Assembly: GCA_903874965.1 (NCBI GenBank)
Contig: CAIQUD010000054.1
Coordinates: 1 to 64,000 of the forward strand
DNA length: 64,000 bases
Direction: 5' to 3'
Source of the DNA: an uncultured Actinomycetes bacterium
GTDB lineage: Bacteria > Actinomycetota > Acidimicrobiia > Acidimicrobiales > RAAP-2
Positions 56,384 to 64,000 of this stretch are shown here, piece by piece; within the stretch, counting starts at the first letter, position 1, and every line of letters begins with the position of its first letter. The translations under genes were made by a program, and so were the position numbers. Under the pieces are notes generated by a model. It saw only the letters and a program-made list of their open reading frames with translations. It searched no databases and was not told the DNA's origin.

Positions 56384-57615
56384 CCGAGTTCGACCTTGCT
56401 GCAGTTCGGCGAGACTTCCCGCTCTTAAGCAAACAACTCCACGGGCGTCGGATTGTTTACCTCGACTCAGGTGCATCTGCGCTACCTCCCCATCAAGTCG
56501 TGACCGCAATGGCCACGTATCAAGAGACCACCCACGCGAACGTGCACCGAGGCGTTTACGGCACCGCCGAAGAGGCAACTCGCCTCTACGAACTCGCCAG
56601 AAAAGATGTTGGACGCTTTCTTGGCAGCAAGTCCGGTCAAGACGAAGTTGTCTTCACGAAGAATTGCACCGAGGCTTTCAACCTGCTTGCTCGCAGTTGG
56701 GGCCGAGCCAACCTGCGTGCAGGCGATGCAATCGTGCTCTCCGAGATGGAGCATCACGCCAACATCGTCCCTTGGCAACAACTCCAAGAGATGCTTGGCT
56801 TTGAGATTCGGTGGATTGGCATCACCGAAGAACGAACACTCGATCTCTCAAATCTCGACGAGCTTCTCGATGGAGCCAAGTTGCTCTCAATCACGGCGAC
56901 CTCGAATGTGCTCGGCACCGTCAACCCAATCACCTCTCTGGCGGAACGAGCACATGCCGCGGGCGCGCTCATTGCGATTGACGCGGCGCAAGCAGTCCCT
57001 CACGCTCCTGTTGATGTGACAGCGCTTGACGTTGATTTCCTCGCCTTCAGTCCACACAAGATGTACGGACCAACCGGTATTGGCGTTCTGTGGGCTCGGG
57101 CGGAACTCTTGAACGCCATGCCACCTTTCCTCGGTGGTGGCGGAATGATCAAAGACGTTCGCCTCGATGGTTTTATCCCCGCTGATGGACCGCAACGCTT
57201 TGAAGCCGGAACACCGCCGATCACCGAAGCCGTCGGCCTGTCTGCTGCGGTTCACTACCTTGAGTCCCTCGGCATGGAGGCTGTCCATGAGCACGAGCGA
57301 GCCCTTACGTCCTATGCGCTCTCCACGCTTGCTGCCGAATTTGGCAGCTCGATTTCACTACAAGGTCCCACTGATGGCCCATTGCGCGCCGGCGTGCTGA
57401 GCATCACCATTGATGGAATCCATGCACACGATGTGGCACAGATTCTCGATACCTATGGTGTCTGCGTGCGACCAGGTCACCACTGTGCAAAGCCACTGAT
57501 GCGTCGCCTTGGCGTCAATGCAACTGCACGTGCGAGTTTTGGGATCTACAACGGAACCGACGATGTCGATGTTCTCGTTGAAGCGCTCCACGCAACCATC
57601 AAGATGTTTGGGTAG
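56380..57615 (+). CDS. sufS: Cysteine desulfurase SufS
   Basis: 'VYLDSGASALPPHQVVTAMATYQETTHANVHRGVYG', 'SPHKMYGPTGIGVLW', 'CVRPGHHCAKPLMRRLGV'. Confidence 0.95.
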   Translation: MTEFDLAAVRRDFPLLSKQLHGRRIVYLDSGASALPPHQVVTAMATYQETTHANVHRGVYGTAEEATRLYELARKDVGRFLGSKSGQDEVVFTKNCTEAFNLLARSWGRANLRAGDAIVLSEMEHHANIVPWQQLQEMLGFEIRWIGITEERTLDLSNLDELLDGAKLLSITATSNVLGTVNPITSLAERAHAAGALIAIDAAQAVPHAPVDVTALDVDFLAFSPHKMYGPTGIGVLWARAELLNAMPPFLGGGGMIKDVRLDGFIPADGPQRFEAGTPPITEAVGLSAAVHYLESLGMEAVHEHERALTSYALSTLAAEFGSSISLQGPTDGPLRAGVLSITIDGIHAHDVAQILDTYGVCVRPGHHCAKPLMRRLGVNATARASFGIYNGTDDVDVLVEALHATIKMFG

Positions 57616-57640
57616 ACAGGGCAAGAGAGAAAGAACAGCC

Positions 57641-58108
57641 ATGGCAGATCTTGAAGAGCTCTACAGGGAAATCATCCTCGACCACTATCGCAATCCGAGA
57701 AATCGAGGGGAACTTCAGCCACCCGCGGTTCGAGTGGAGGGCTTCAATCCGCTCTGTGGCGACGAGATTGTCCTGTCGCTGCTCGTGGAAGATGGCACAG
57801 TTGCCGACGTCAAGATCGCTGGATCAGGCTGCTCGATCAGCCAGAGTTCCGGGTCACTGATGTCTGCTGCAATCAAAGGCAAGACGGTTGAACAAGCGCG
57901 AGGACTCATCGCGACGTTTAAGCAGATGTTGTCGCTCGGCGACGACGATGCTATTGAAGAAGGCGCCGAGCCGGTACCAGTCAACCTTCGGTCACTCGGC
58001 GAACTCGCCGCATTACAAGGTGTGGTCAAGTTCCCGGTGAGGATCAAGTGCGCCACGCTGTCGTGGAATACCTTGGCGCAAGGTCTCGACGAACTCCCCG
58101 CTTCCTAG
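57641..58108 (+). CDS. sufU: SufU-type Fe-S assembly protein
   Basis: 'MADLEELYREIILDHYRNPRNRGEL...NPLCGDEIVLSLLVEDG...GSGCSISQSSGSLMS...RIKCATLSWNTL'. Confidence 0.95.
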   Translation: MADLEELYREIILDHYRNPRNRGELQPPAVRVEGFNPLCGDEIVLSLLVEDGTVADVKIAGSGCSISQSSGSLMSAAIKGKTVEQARGLIATFKQMLSLGDDDAIEEGAEPVPVNLRSLGELAALQGVVKFPVRIKCATLSWNTLAQGLDELPAS

Positions 58109-58117
58109 GCAATTGCT

Positions 58118-58870
58118 CTAGAGAGCGAAGGGATCAACCGCCGCGGTGCGGTATTGGGCATAACCCTCAGCTTCAAGCACCGAAACGAGTTCTGGACCGC
58201 CTTCATCGACGAGTCGCCCGTCAACCAAGACGTGAATGACGTCAGGCGTCAGAACGTCCAACAGGCGGCGGAAGTGCGTAATCGCAAGTACGGAAAGTTG
58301 CCAACTCGGGTCGGACACCGCTGCGCTCAAGTGGCGCCCGATTGCCGCCAATGCATCAACGTCAAGACCTGAGTCAATTTCATCGAGCAGGGCAACCGAA
58401 CTCCTCAACACTTCCAACTGCACAATCTCCGAACGCTTTCGCTCTCCACCGGAGAGGCCAACGTTGAGCGATCGCGACAAGAGACCAACATTGAGTCCAA
58501 TCGCTTCGGCTGCTGACTCAAGTGAGGAGGTGATGTCAGCGGTTGATCGGTCCGGCATCGCCGCGGTAAGTGCCTCGACGAAGTGCACACCAGGCACTTC
58601 AACTGGGTGTTGCAGTCCCAAGAACAGACCTGCCTTGGCCCGCGCATAGGCCGGCAGGTGCACCAGCTCAACACCATCCAAGGTGATGGAACCACTCGTG
58701 ATGGTGGTTCCAGGCCTTCCCATGATGGCATGAGCGAGGGTCGACTTCCCCGAACCATTCGGACCCATGATGGCGTGGATTTCTCCGGGAGCCACTTCAA
58801 AGGAGATGCCATGCAAGATCTCACGCCCGGCCACGTTTGCGTGCAGGTCTTGAACAATGAGGCGCTTCAT
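58118..58870 (-). CDS. sufC: Fe-S cluster assembly ATPase SufC (paralog linked to sufD/Rieske)
   Basis: 'GREILHGISFEVAPGEIHAIMGPNGSGKSTLAHAIMGRPG', 'LSGGERKRSEIVQLEVLRSSVALLDEIDSGLDVDALAAIG'. Confidence 0.93.
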   Translation of the reverse strand: MKRLIVQDLHANVAGREILHGISFEVAPGEIHAIMGPNGSGKSTLAHAIMGRPGTTITSGSITLDGVELVHLPAYARAKAGLFLGLQHPVEVPGVHFVEALTAAMPDRSTADITSSLESAAEAIGLNVGLLSRSLNVGLSGGERKRSEIVQLEVLRSSVALLDEIDSGLDVDALAAIGRHLSAAVSDPSWQLSVLAITHFRRLLDVLTPDVIHVLVDGRLVDEGGPELVSVLEAEGYAQYRTAAVDPFAL

Positions 58871-59181
58871 GGGAGGGTCACCACGATCTTTCCGTCTACA
58901 ACCTTCACCGGGTAGACCGCAACGCCAACCGTTGCGGGAAAGCACATTGCTGCACCGGTGAGCAGATCGAACGTTGCACCATGACGAGCGCATTCAATCT
59001 CGCAGGTGTCGATGAAGACCTCACCAAGACTGAGCGAGAAGTCCTCGTGACTACATCGATCGGCCAAGGCGTAGAACGTGTCGTCCACTCGGGCGACTGC
59101 GAGACGAACGCCTTCGATGTCGAAGCGTTGTGCCGAACCAGACGACATCGAATCGACCTCCGCAAGCACATGCTCACCCAT
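58867..59181 (-). CDS. Rieske-type [2Fe-2S] ferredoxin
   Basis: 'DRCSHEDFSLSLGEVFIDTCEIECARHGATFDLLTGAA'. Confidence 0.9.
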   Translation of the reverse strand: MGEHVLAEVDSMSSGSAQRFDIEGVRLAVARVDDTFYALADRCSHEDFSLSLGEVFIDTCEIECARHGATFDLLTGAAMCFPATVGVAVYPVKVVDGKIVVTLP

Positions 59182-60463
59182 GGTCAACTCCAAGCGTCGA
59201 GGAAAGACGAGCGGAGAGGACCTCGCGCACGAGTGGAGCAACTTCAACAATCGGGAGCTGATCGAGCGCGTCATCAAAGAATCCGGTGACCAGCAGCCGT
59301 TCGGCAACTTCTGGCTCGATGCCTCGAGACTCCAAGTAGTACCGCTGCTCTTCATCAACTGGTCCAACGGTAGAGCCGTGCGCACAACGAACGTCGTTCT
59401 CTTGAATATCAAGATTCGGCACTGACTCCGCTCGGGCATGCTCTCCGAGCACAAGATTGTGATTGTTCTGGACCGCATCGGAACGGATCGCTCCATTGCG
59501 AATCTTGATGGTGCCGGTGTAGACGGAAGTTGCCGATTCAGCCACCGCTCCCTTGCACAGCAGGTCGGACGTCGTATGGGGTGCGGCGTGATCTTGAACC
59601 GTCCGAATGTCATGCACTTGATGCTCGGCACCAAGGTACAGCGATCGCAACTTGCTCGACCCGCCACTGCCGGTAATGGTCACTTCGGTGTGCACCCGGT
59701 CATACGCGCCACCGAGTCCAACCGAGAAACTCTCGAAGGTTGCATCGCGGTCAACGGTTGCCACCTGACGAGCCAAGTGCCATGCAAGTGGACTCGCCAA
59801 TTGCACGGCGACATGACGGAGATGTGCACCACTGCCAACCTCGAACTGACTGGAAGAAAGCGTCAGCGTCTTGCCGCCTCCAACCGCGATTTCAACAACC
59901 CGAGCTGAAGCACCGGCGCCCAAACGGACGACAAGCCAAGGTGCAGTGAGTGCGTGATCCTGCGCTAACTCGTGGAGGATGACAATCGGGTCACTCACGG
60001 TGACGCCATTTGCAATGTCAACGGTGATGAGTGCAGGCGTCAATGCATCGTGCAGGGCATCGAGGTGACTCCTATACGAAGGAAGGTTCGATGGCACGAT
60101 CTCACTGTCGGAAGTAATCGTCACGCCATCTGGAAGTCCCGGAGCAGTGATTGACGTGCAGTAGCCATCGACGAGCACCACGGTTGCTGCTCGTTCTCCG
60201 ACGAGACGGTCAAGTGTCGCTTGCGCGAGTGTCGGTGAGGTTGGCGCACCGACTGTTGCAAAGTCCTGAAGGTTGAGATCATTGATCGGCGAGTATCGCC
60301 AAAGTTCTTCAGTCGCCGAGGGGGCCTCAAGTGAAGCCGCTTCAACAGCTGCGCGTCCCCGAAGATCGACGAGCCACTCCGGCCCCTCGGTCGGTGCAGC
60401 GAGGTTGGTAGGGCTCAACAGAGGGAAACCTTTCAGAAGGTCGGCGGCAGAGTGGCCACGCAC
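59174..60463 (-). CDS. sufD: Fe-S cluster assembly protein SufD
   Basis: 'LYLGAEHQVHDIRTVQDHAAPHTTSDLLCKGAVAESATSVYTGTIKIRNGA...NHNLVLGEHARAESVPNLDIQENDVRCAHGSTVGPVDEEQRYYLESRGI'. Confidence 0.95.
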   Translation of the reverse strand: MRGHSAADLLKGFPLLSPTNLAAPTEGPEWLVDLRGRAAVEAASLEAPSATEELWRYSPINDLNLQDFATVGAPTSPTLAQATLDRLVGERAATVVLVDGYCTSITAPGLPDGVTITSDSEIVPSNLPSYRSHLDALHDALTPALITVDIANGVTVSDPIVILHELAQDHALTAPWLVVRLGAGASARVVEIAVGGGKTLTLSSSQFEVGSGAHLRHVAVQLASPLAWHLARQVATVDRDATFESFSVGLGGAYDRVHTEVTITGSGGSSKLRSLYLGAEHQVHDIRTVQDHAAPHTTSDLLCKGAVAESATSVYTGTIKIRNGAIRSDAVQNNHNLVLGEHARAESVPNLDIQENDVRCAHGSTVGPVDEEQRYYLESRGIEPEVAERLLVTGFFDDALDQLPIVEVAPLVREVLSARLSSTLGVDHG

Positions 60464-60545
60464 AACCTCTGCATTCTAGCGGGGAGACCTCCTTCTCCCT
60501 CCGGTTCCGCCCGCGGGCATTGCCCTCACTTAATAGGCTGCAAAG

Positions 60546-61388
60546 GTGACTAGCGCATCGAAGTTCGAATCCCCTGTTCTCTCCATCTCGGTCGAAGGCG
60601 CAATTGCCACCTTGACCCTTGACCGACCAGAAGCTCGCAATGCAATGGGAGAGCAGTTCTTCACCGATCTTCCCTTGGCAATTGCGGCACTCAATGATGA
60701 TGACGACGTTCGTGTCGTTCTCGTCAATGCCGCCGGACCCCATTTTTCGGTCGGACTCGACCTCAAAGCCGTCGCTGGAGCGCTCGGTGGTGGTGGGGCT
60801 GGTGGTAAGACTTCTCAAGCCACCAAGGCAGCGCGATTCATTGCGTCCCTCAAGCCCTGGCAGCAAGCCGTTACGGCCATTGAAGAAAGCCCGAAACCTT
60901 TCATTGCCATTATTCACGGCTACTGCATTGGTGGTGGCGTCGACCTGATCGCCGCGTGCGATGTCCGCTACGCAACTGCCGACGCAATCTTCTCGGTCCG
61001 TGAAGCCAAGGTCGCCATTGTTGCGGACCTCGGGAGCCTTCAGCGTCTCCCGAAGATCATCGGCGCCGGTCACGTGTCCGAACTTGCCCTCTCTGGCAAG
61101 GACATCTCCGCCGCTCGAGCACTTGCCATTGGACTCGTCAACGACGTTGGTGACACGCTCGATGCAACGACAACGCTTGCCACAGAACTTGCCCTTGAGA
61201 TTGCCGCCAACTCGCCGCTCGTCGTTGCGGGCACCAAAGCCGTCCTTGCTGCAGGCGAAAACATGACCGTCACTCAGGGTCTCGATTACGTCGCGGTGTG
61301 GAACGCCGGGTTCCTGGCATCTGATGACCTCAATGAGGCAATGGTGGCGTTCATGGAGAAGCGACCACCCATCTTCAACGGTCGTTGA
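60546..61388 (+). CDS. Enoyl-CoA hydratase / dienoyl-CoA isomerase (ECH1)-like crotonase
   Basis: 'HFSVGLDLKAVAG', 'IHGYCIGGGVDLIAACDVRYATADAIFSVREAKVAIVADLGSLQRLPKIIG'. Confidence 0.9.
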   Translation: MTSASKFESPVLSISVEGAIATLTLDRPEARNAMGEQFFTDLPLAIAALNDDDDVRVVLVNAAGPHFSVGLDLKAVAGALGGGGAGGKTSQATKAARFIASLKPWQQAVTAIEESPKPFIAIIHGYCIGGGVDLIAACDVRYATADAIFSVREAKVAIVADLGSLQRLPKIIGAGHVSELALSGKDISAARALAIGLVNDVGDTLDATTTLATELALEIAANSPLVVAGTKAVLAAGENMTVTQGLDYVAVWNAGFLASDDLNEAMVAFMEKRPPIFNGR

Positions 61389-61396
61389 GCTGAGGC

Positions 61397-61735
61397 CTAC
61401 TCTTCACGCTTCCAGAAGCGCCAGCCACCCTTGGTCCGCTTCGACAGCGGCGTCTCTGCGGCAATGGTCCTCGATGCTTCGGCGACAATTTCCCCAGCGG
61501 ACTCCAGCACTTCAATGAGGTCTGCTGCGTCAACAGCCGGTGGAGGTTCGACGGGCTCTGGAATGAGGCTCCCATGGCTCCAACCAACGTCGGCGAGGCG
61601 AGGAGCAAAACTGGGGCAGGCCTCTGGACACTTCCACGGTGCTTCTGGGGCTAAGTCGAGCGAACAGTATCGAGCTGCTTCGCCAGAGCTATATGTCCGT
61701 GATTGAAAGTGCTTGCACTGCTCGTTCATTCCCAC
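61397..61735 (-). CDS. Uncharacterised four-Cys protein in the suf locus
   Basis: 'MGMNEQCKHFQSRTYSSGEAARYCSLDLAPEAPWKCPEACPSFAPRLADVGW...' with N-terminal Cys residues; fits an 8-nt gap after the crotonase stop. Confidence 0.7.
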   Translation of the reverse strand: MGMNEQCKHFQSRTYSSGEAARYCSLDLAPEAPWKCPEACPSFAPRLADVGWSHGSLIPEPVEPPPAVDAADLIEVLESAGEIVAEASRTIAAETPLSKRTKGGWRFWKREE

Positions 61736-61885
61736 GTCGCCATCTTAGGAACTCTCAAGGGAGCGAATTTGGCGATTTGCATCTTGGGCCGAGAAGATGC
61801 TGCGAACTCGAAGTGAGCATGACCGATTGCTGATGAGAAGACAAGGTTTCCGTCCACTGCGGAACGGGCATCCTGGCGGCCAAAC

Positions 61886-63289
61886 TCAGCCGATCGAGCC
61901 TTCCATCTGAAGTTCGATGAGGCGACTCCACTCAACCGCGTATTCCATTGGAAGCGTTCTCGTGATTGGCTCAATGAAACCATTGACAATCATGCCCATC
62001 GCCTGAGCTTCTGAAAGTCCGCGGCTCATGAGGTAGAAGAGCTGGTCGTCGCCGACCTTTGACACCGTTGCCTCATGGCCAATGCGAGCGTCTCGCTCAT
62101 TGACTTCCATGTAGGGCTTGGTTTCGGAGATTGACCGGTCATCAAGCAAGAGGGCGTCGCAACGGACGAAGGACTTTGAGCCTTTGGCGCCTTCATCAAC
62201 ATGGACGAGTCCTCGATAGGTCGTGTTCCCGCCGTCCTTGCTAATTGACTTCGACACAATGGTCGACGTCGTTTCTGGAGCGGCGTGAACCATCTTCGCT
62301 CCAGCGTCTTGCTGTTGACCAGGACCGGCATAGGCGACCGAAAGAACTTCACCGGAGGCCTTTGGTCCCATCAGATAGACGCTTGGATACTTCATCGTCA
62401 GCCTGGAACCAATGTTGCCGTCAATCCACTCGACGTGTGCTTCGGCTTCAGCTCGGGCCCTCTTCGTGACGAGGTTGTAGACGTTGTTCGACCAGTTCTG
62501 AATCGTTGTGTAGGTGATTCGACTTCCAGGCAGGGCAACGAGTTCGACGACTGCGGAGTGGAGTGAGTCGGTTGAGTACACCGGCGCTGAACAGCCTTCG
62601 ACGTAGTGAACCTGGGAACCCTCGTCTGCAATGATGAGCGTGCGCTCAAACTGACCCATGTTCTCCGCGTTGATTCGGAAGTAGGCCTGAAGTGGTTGGT
62701 CAACAATGACGCCCGGGGGGACGTAAATGAATGACCCGCCAGACCAAACCGCCGAGTTGAGGGCTGCGAACTTGTTGTCATTTGGCGGAATGATCGTCCC
62801 GAACCACTTGCGAACGAGTTCTGGATACTCGCGAACGGCAGTGTCCATGTCGCAGAAGAGCACGCCCAAACGCTCGAGGTCTTCACGGTTTCGGTGGAAG
62901 ACGACTTCCGACTCATACTGAGCGGTGACGCCAGCCAAGTACTTCCGTTCAGCCTCTGGGATGCCAAGACGCTCATAGGTGTTCTTAATGGCGTCAGGAA
63001 GGTCGTTCCAGTCGTCAACTTGGCCACCGGTTGGCTTGATGTAATAGTAGATATCGTCGAAATCGAGATCTGGCATCTTGGCCGCGAACCACTCGAGCAT
63101 TGGCTTGCGTTCAAATCTACGGAGCGCCGAAAGTCGAAAATCGAGCATCCACTTCGGCTCTTTCTTCATGGCTGACATCTCGCGGACAATTTCTTCGCTC
63201 AAGCCCTTGCGTGGCTTGAAGACGTAGTCCTCCTCGTCGGACCAGCCGAGCTGGTACTTCCCAAGGTCGAGGTCGTGGATGGCCATCAT
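61886..63289 (-). CDS. sufB: Fe-S cluster assembly protein SufB
   Basis: '[39 protein letters not shown]...[54 protein letters not shown]'. Confidence 0.97.
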   Translation of the reverse strand: MMAIHDLDLGKYQLGWSDEEDYVFKPRKGLSEEIVREMSAMKKEPKWMLDFRLSALRRFERKPMLEWFAAKMPDLDFDDIYYYIKPTGGQVDDWNDLPDAIKNTYERLGIPEAERKYLAGVTAQYESEVVFHRNREDLERLGVLFCDMDTAVREYPELVRKWFGTIIPPNDNKFAALNSAVWSGGSFIYVPPGVIVDQPLQAYFRINAENMGQFERTLIIADEGSQVHYVEGCSAPVYSTDSLHSAVVELVALPGSRITYTTIQNWSNNVYNLVTKRARAEAEAHVEWIDGNIGSRLTMKYPSVYLMGPKASGEVLSVAYAGPGQQQDAGAKMVHAAPETTSTIVSKSISKDGGNTTYRGLVHVDEGAKGSKSFVRCDALLLDDRSISETKPYMEVNERDARIGHEATVSKVGDDQLFYLMSRGLSEAQAMGMIVNGFIEPITRTLPMEYAVEWSRLIELQMEGSIG

Positions 63290-63420
63290 GCACTCCGTCG
63301 TTGCGCAGCCGGTGAAAGTCCGGGGAAAAGGTATTTCTCCAATGCCGATAGTAGCAACTCCCCGGTGCCCCCAAGCAGACAAGTTCAACGAGCGCTCAGC
63401 GCTCTGGCAGGCTTGGATCT

Positions 63421-64000
63421 ATGCCAACACCTCCTCGTCCGCAACAGCGGCCACTTGAGCTCTCAACTCATGGAATTACCCGAATCGATCCTTACTACTG
63501 GATGAACGAGAAGGACAATCCAGAAGTTCTCGCCCACCTCGAGGCGGAGAATGCGTTCGTCGAAGAGAGTTTTTCCGACCAACAGCCACTTCGCGAGGCC
63601 CTGTATCAAGAGATCGTCGCTCGAATTGAGCAGACGGATCTGTCGGTTCCCTACCGCCGAGGACCGTTCTGGTACTACGAACGAACCGAAGAAGGGCTCT
63701 CGTATTCAATCCTGTGCCGACGTCCAGCCGGGCCACTCGGCGAACGCCCTCCAATGGCGACCGGAGGAGATGACGAAGAGGTCATCTTCGACGAGAACAT
63801 CGAGGCAAACGGTGCCCCGTTCTTTGCCACGGGCAATCTCGCCGTTAGCCCAGACCATGGTTGGCTTGCGTACGCAACTGAAACCGAAGGCGATGAACGG
63901 TATCGACTTCGATTCCGGCGCCTTGCCGATGGCGTTGAATCTCCTGAAACGATTGAAGCGACCTACTACGGGCTCGCCTGGGCCAATGACAGCGCAACCG
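63421..64000 (+). CDS. S9-family oligopeptidase (oligopeptidase B / PtrB-like), partial at window end
   Basis: Manual translation from ATG 63421: 'MPTPPRPQQRPLELSTHGITRIDPYYWMNEKDNPEVLAHLEAENAFVEES...PYRRGPFWYYERTEEGLSYSILCRRP'. Confidence 0.85.
   Translation, partial: MPTPPRPQQRPLELSTHGITRIDPYYWMNEKDNPEVLAHLEAENAFVEESFSDQQPLREALYQEIVARIEQTDLSVPYRRGPFWYYERTEEGLSYSILCRRPAGPLGERPPMATGGDDEEVIFDENIEANGAPFFATGNLAVSPDHGWLAYATETEGDERYRLRFRRLADGVESPETIEATYYGLAWANDSAT

Overview
This 64 kb window reads as a compact, mostly core chromosomal segment of a high-GC actinobacterium; I infer an Acidimicrobiia-like lineage from gene content (CofC/F420, PafBC, Rieske-containing suf locus), but this is unproven. 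I found no rRNA, tRNA, CRISPR array, transposase or integrase. Gene content, in order: GH38-type C-terminus, cofC, Lys/Ala histone-H1-like repeat protein, orphan VirD4/TraD-type coupling ATPase convergent with a helicase-less MobF/TrwC-type relaxase, fused pafBC, moaC, fmdB-like, pmbA/tldD, MFS, dxs, DinB, Zn-ADH, fadD/SDR/fadE, msrB, ssb, ftsX/ftsE, prfB, secA, MFS, a UDP-xylose/glycosyltransferase cluster, rfbD, birA, acyl-CoA carboxylase alpha, M20 peptidase, acyl-CoA mutase large subunit, glycosyltransferase, rhodanese-MoeB, nitroreductase, pepA, pduO, metH, FAH, a single-ORF LipB-LipA fusion, lpdA, rnhA, Rrf2, thiE, beta-oxidation genes, a rearranged suf locus with two sufC paralogs, and the start of an S9 oligopeptidase. 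Most interesting: (1) the orphan T4CP/relaxase pair next to pafBC, with no T4SS; (2) the LipB-LipA fusion; (3) the split suf locus with two sufC genes and a Cys-containing unknown ORF; (4) MoaC with the canonical LCHPL motif changed to MCQMV; (5) an unexplained structured or small-ORF leader upstream of secA. All calls come from reading the supplied translations and DNA; no database search was run.
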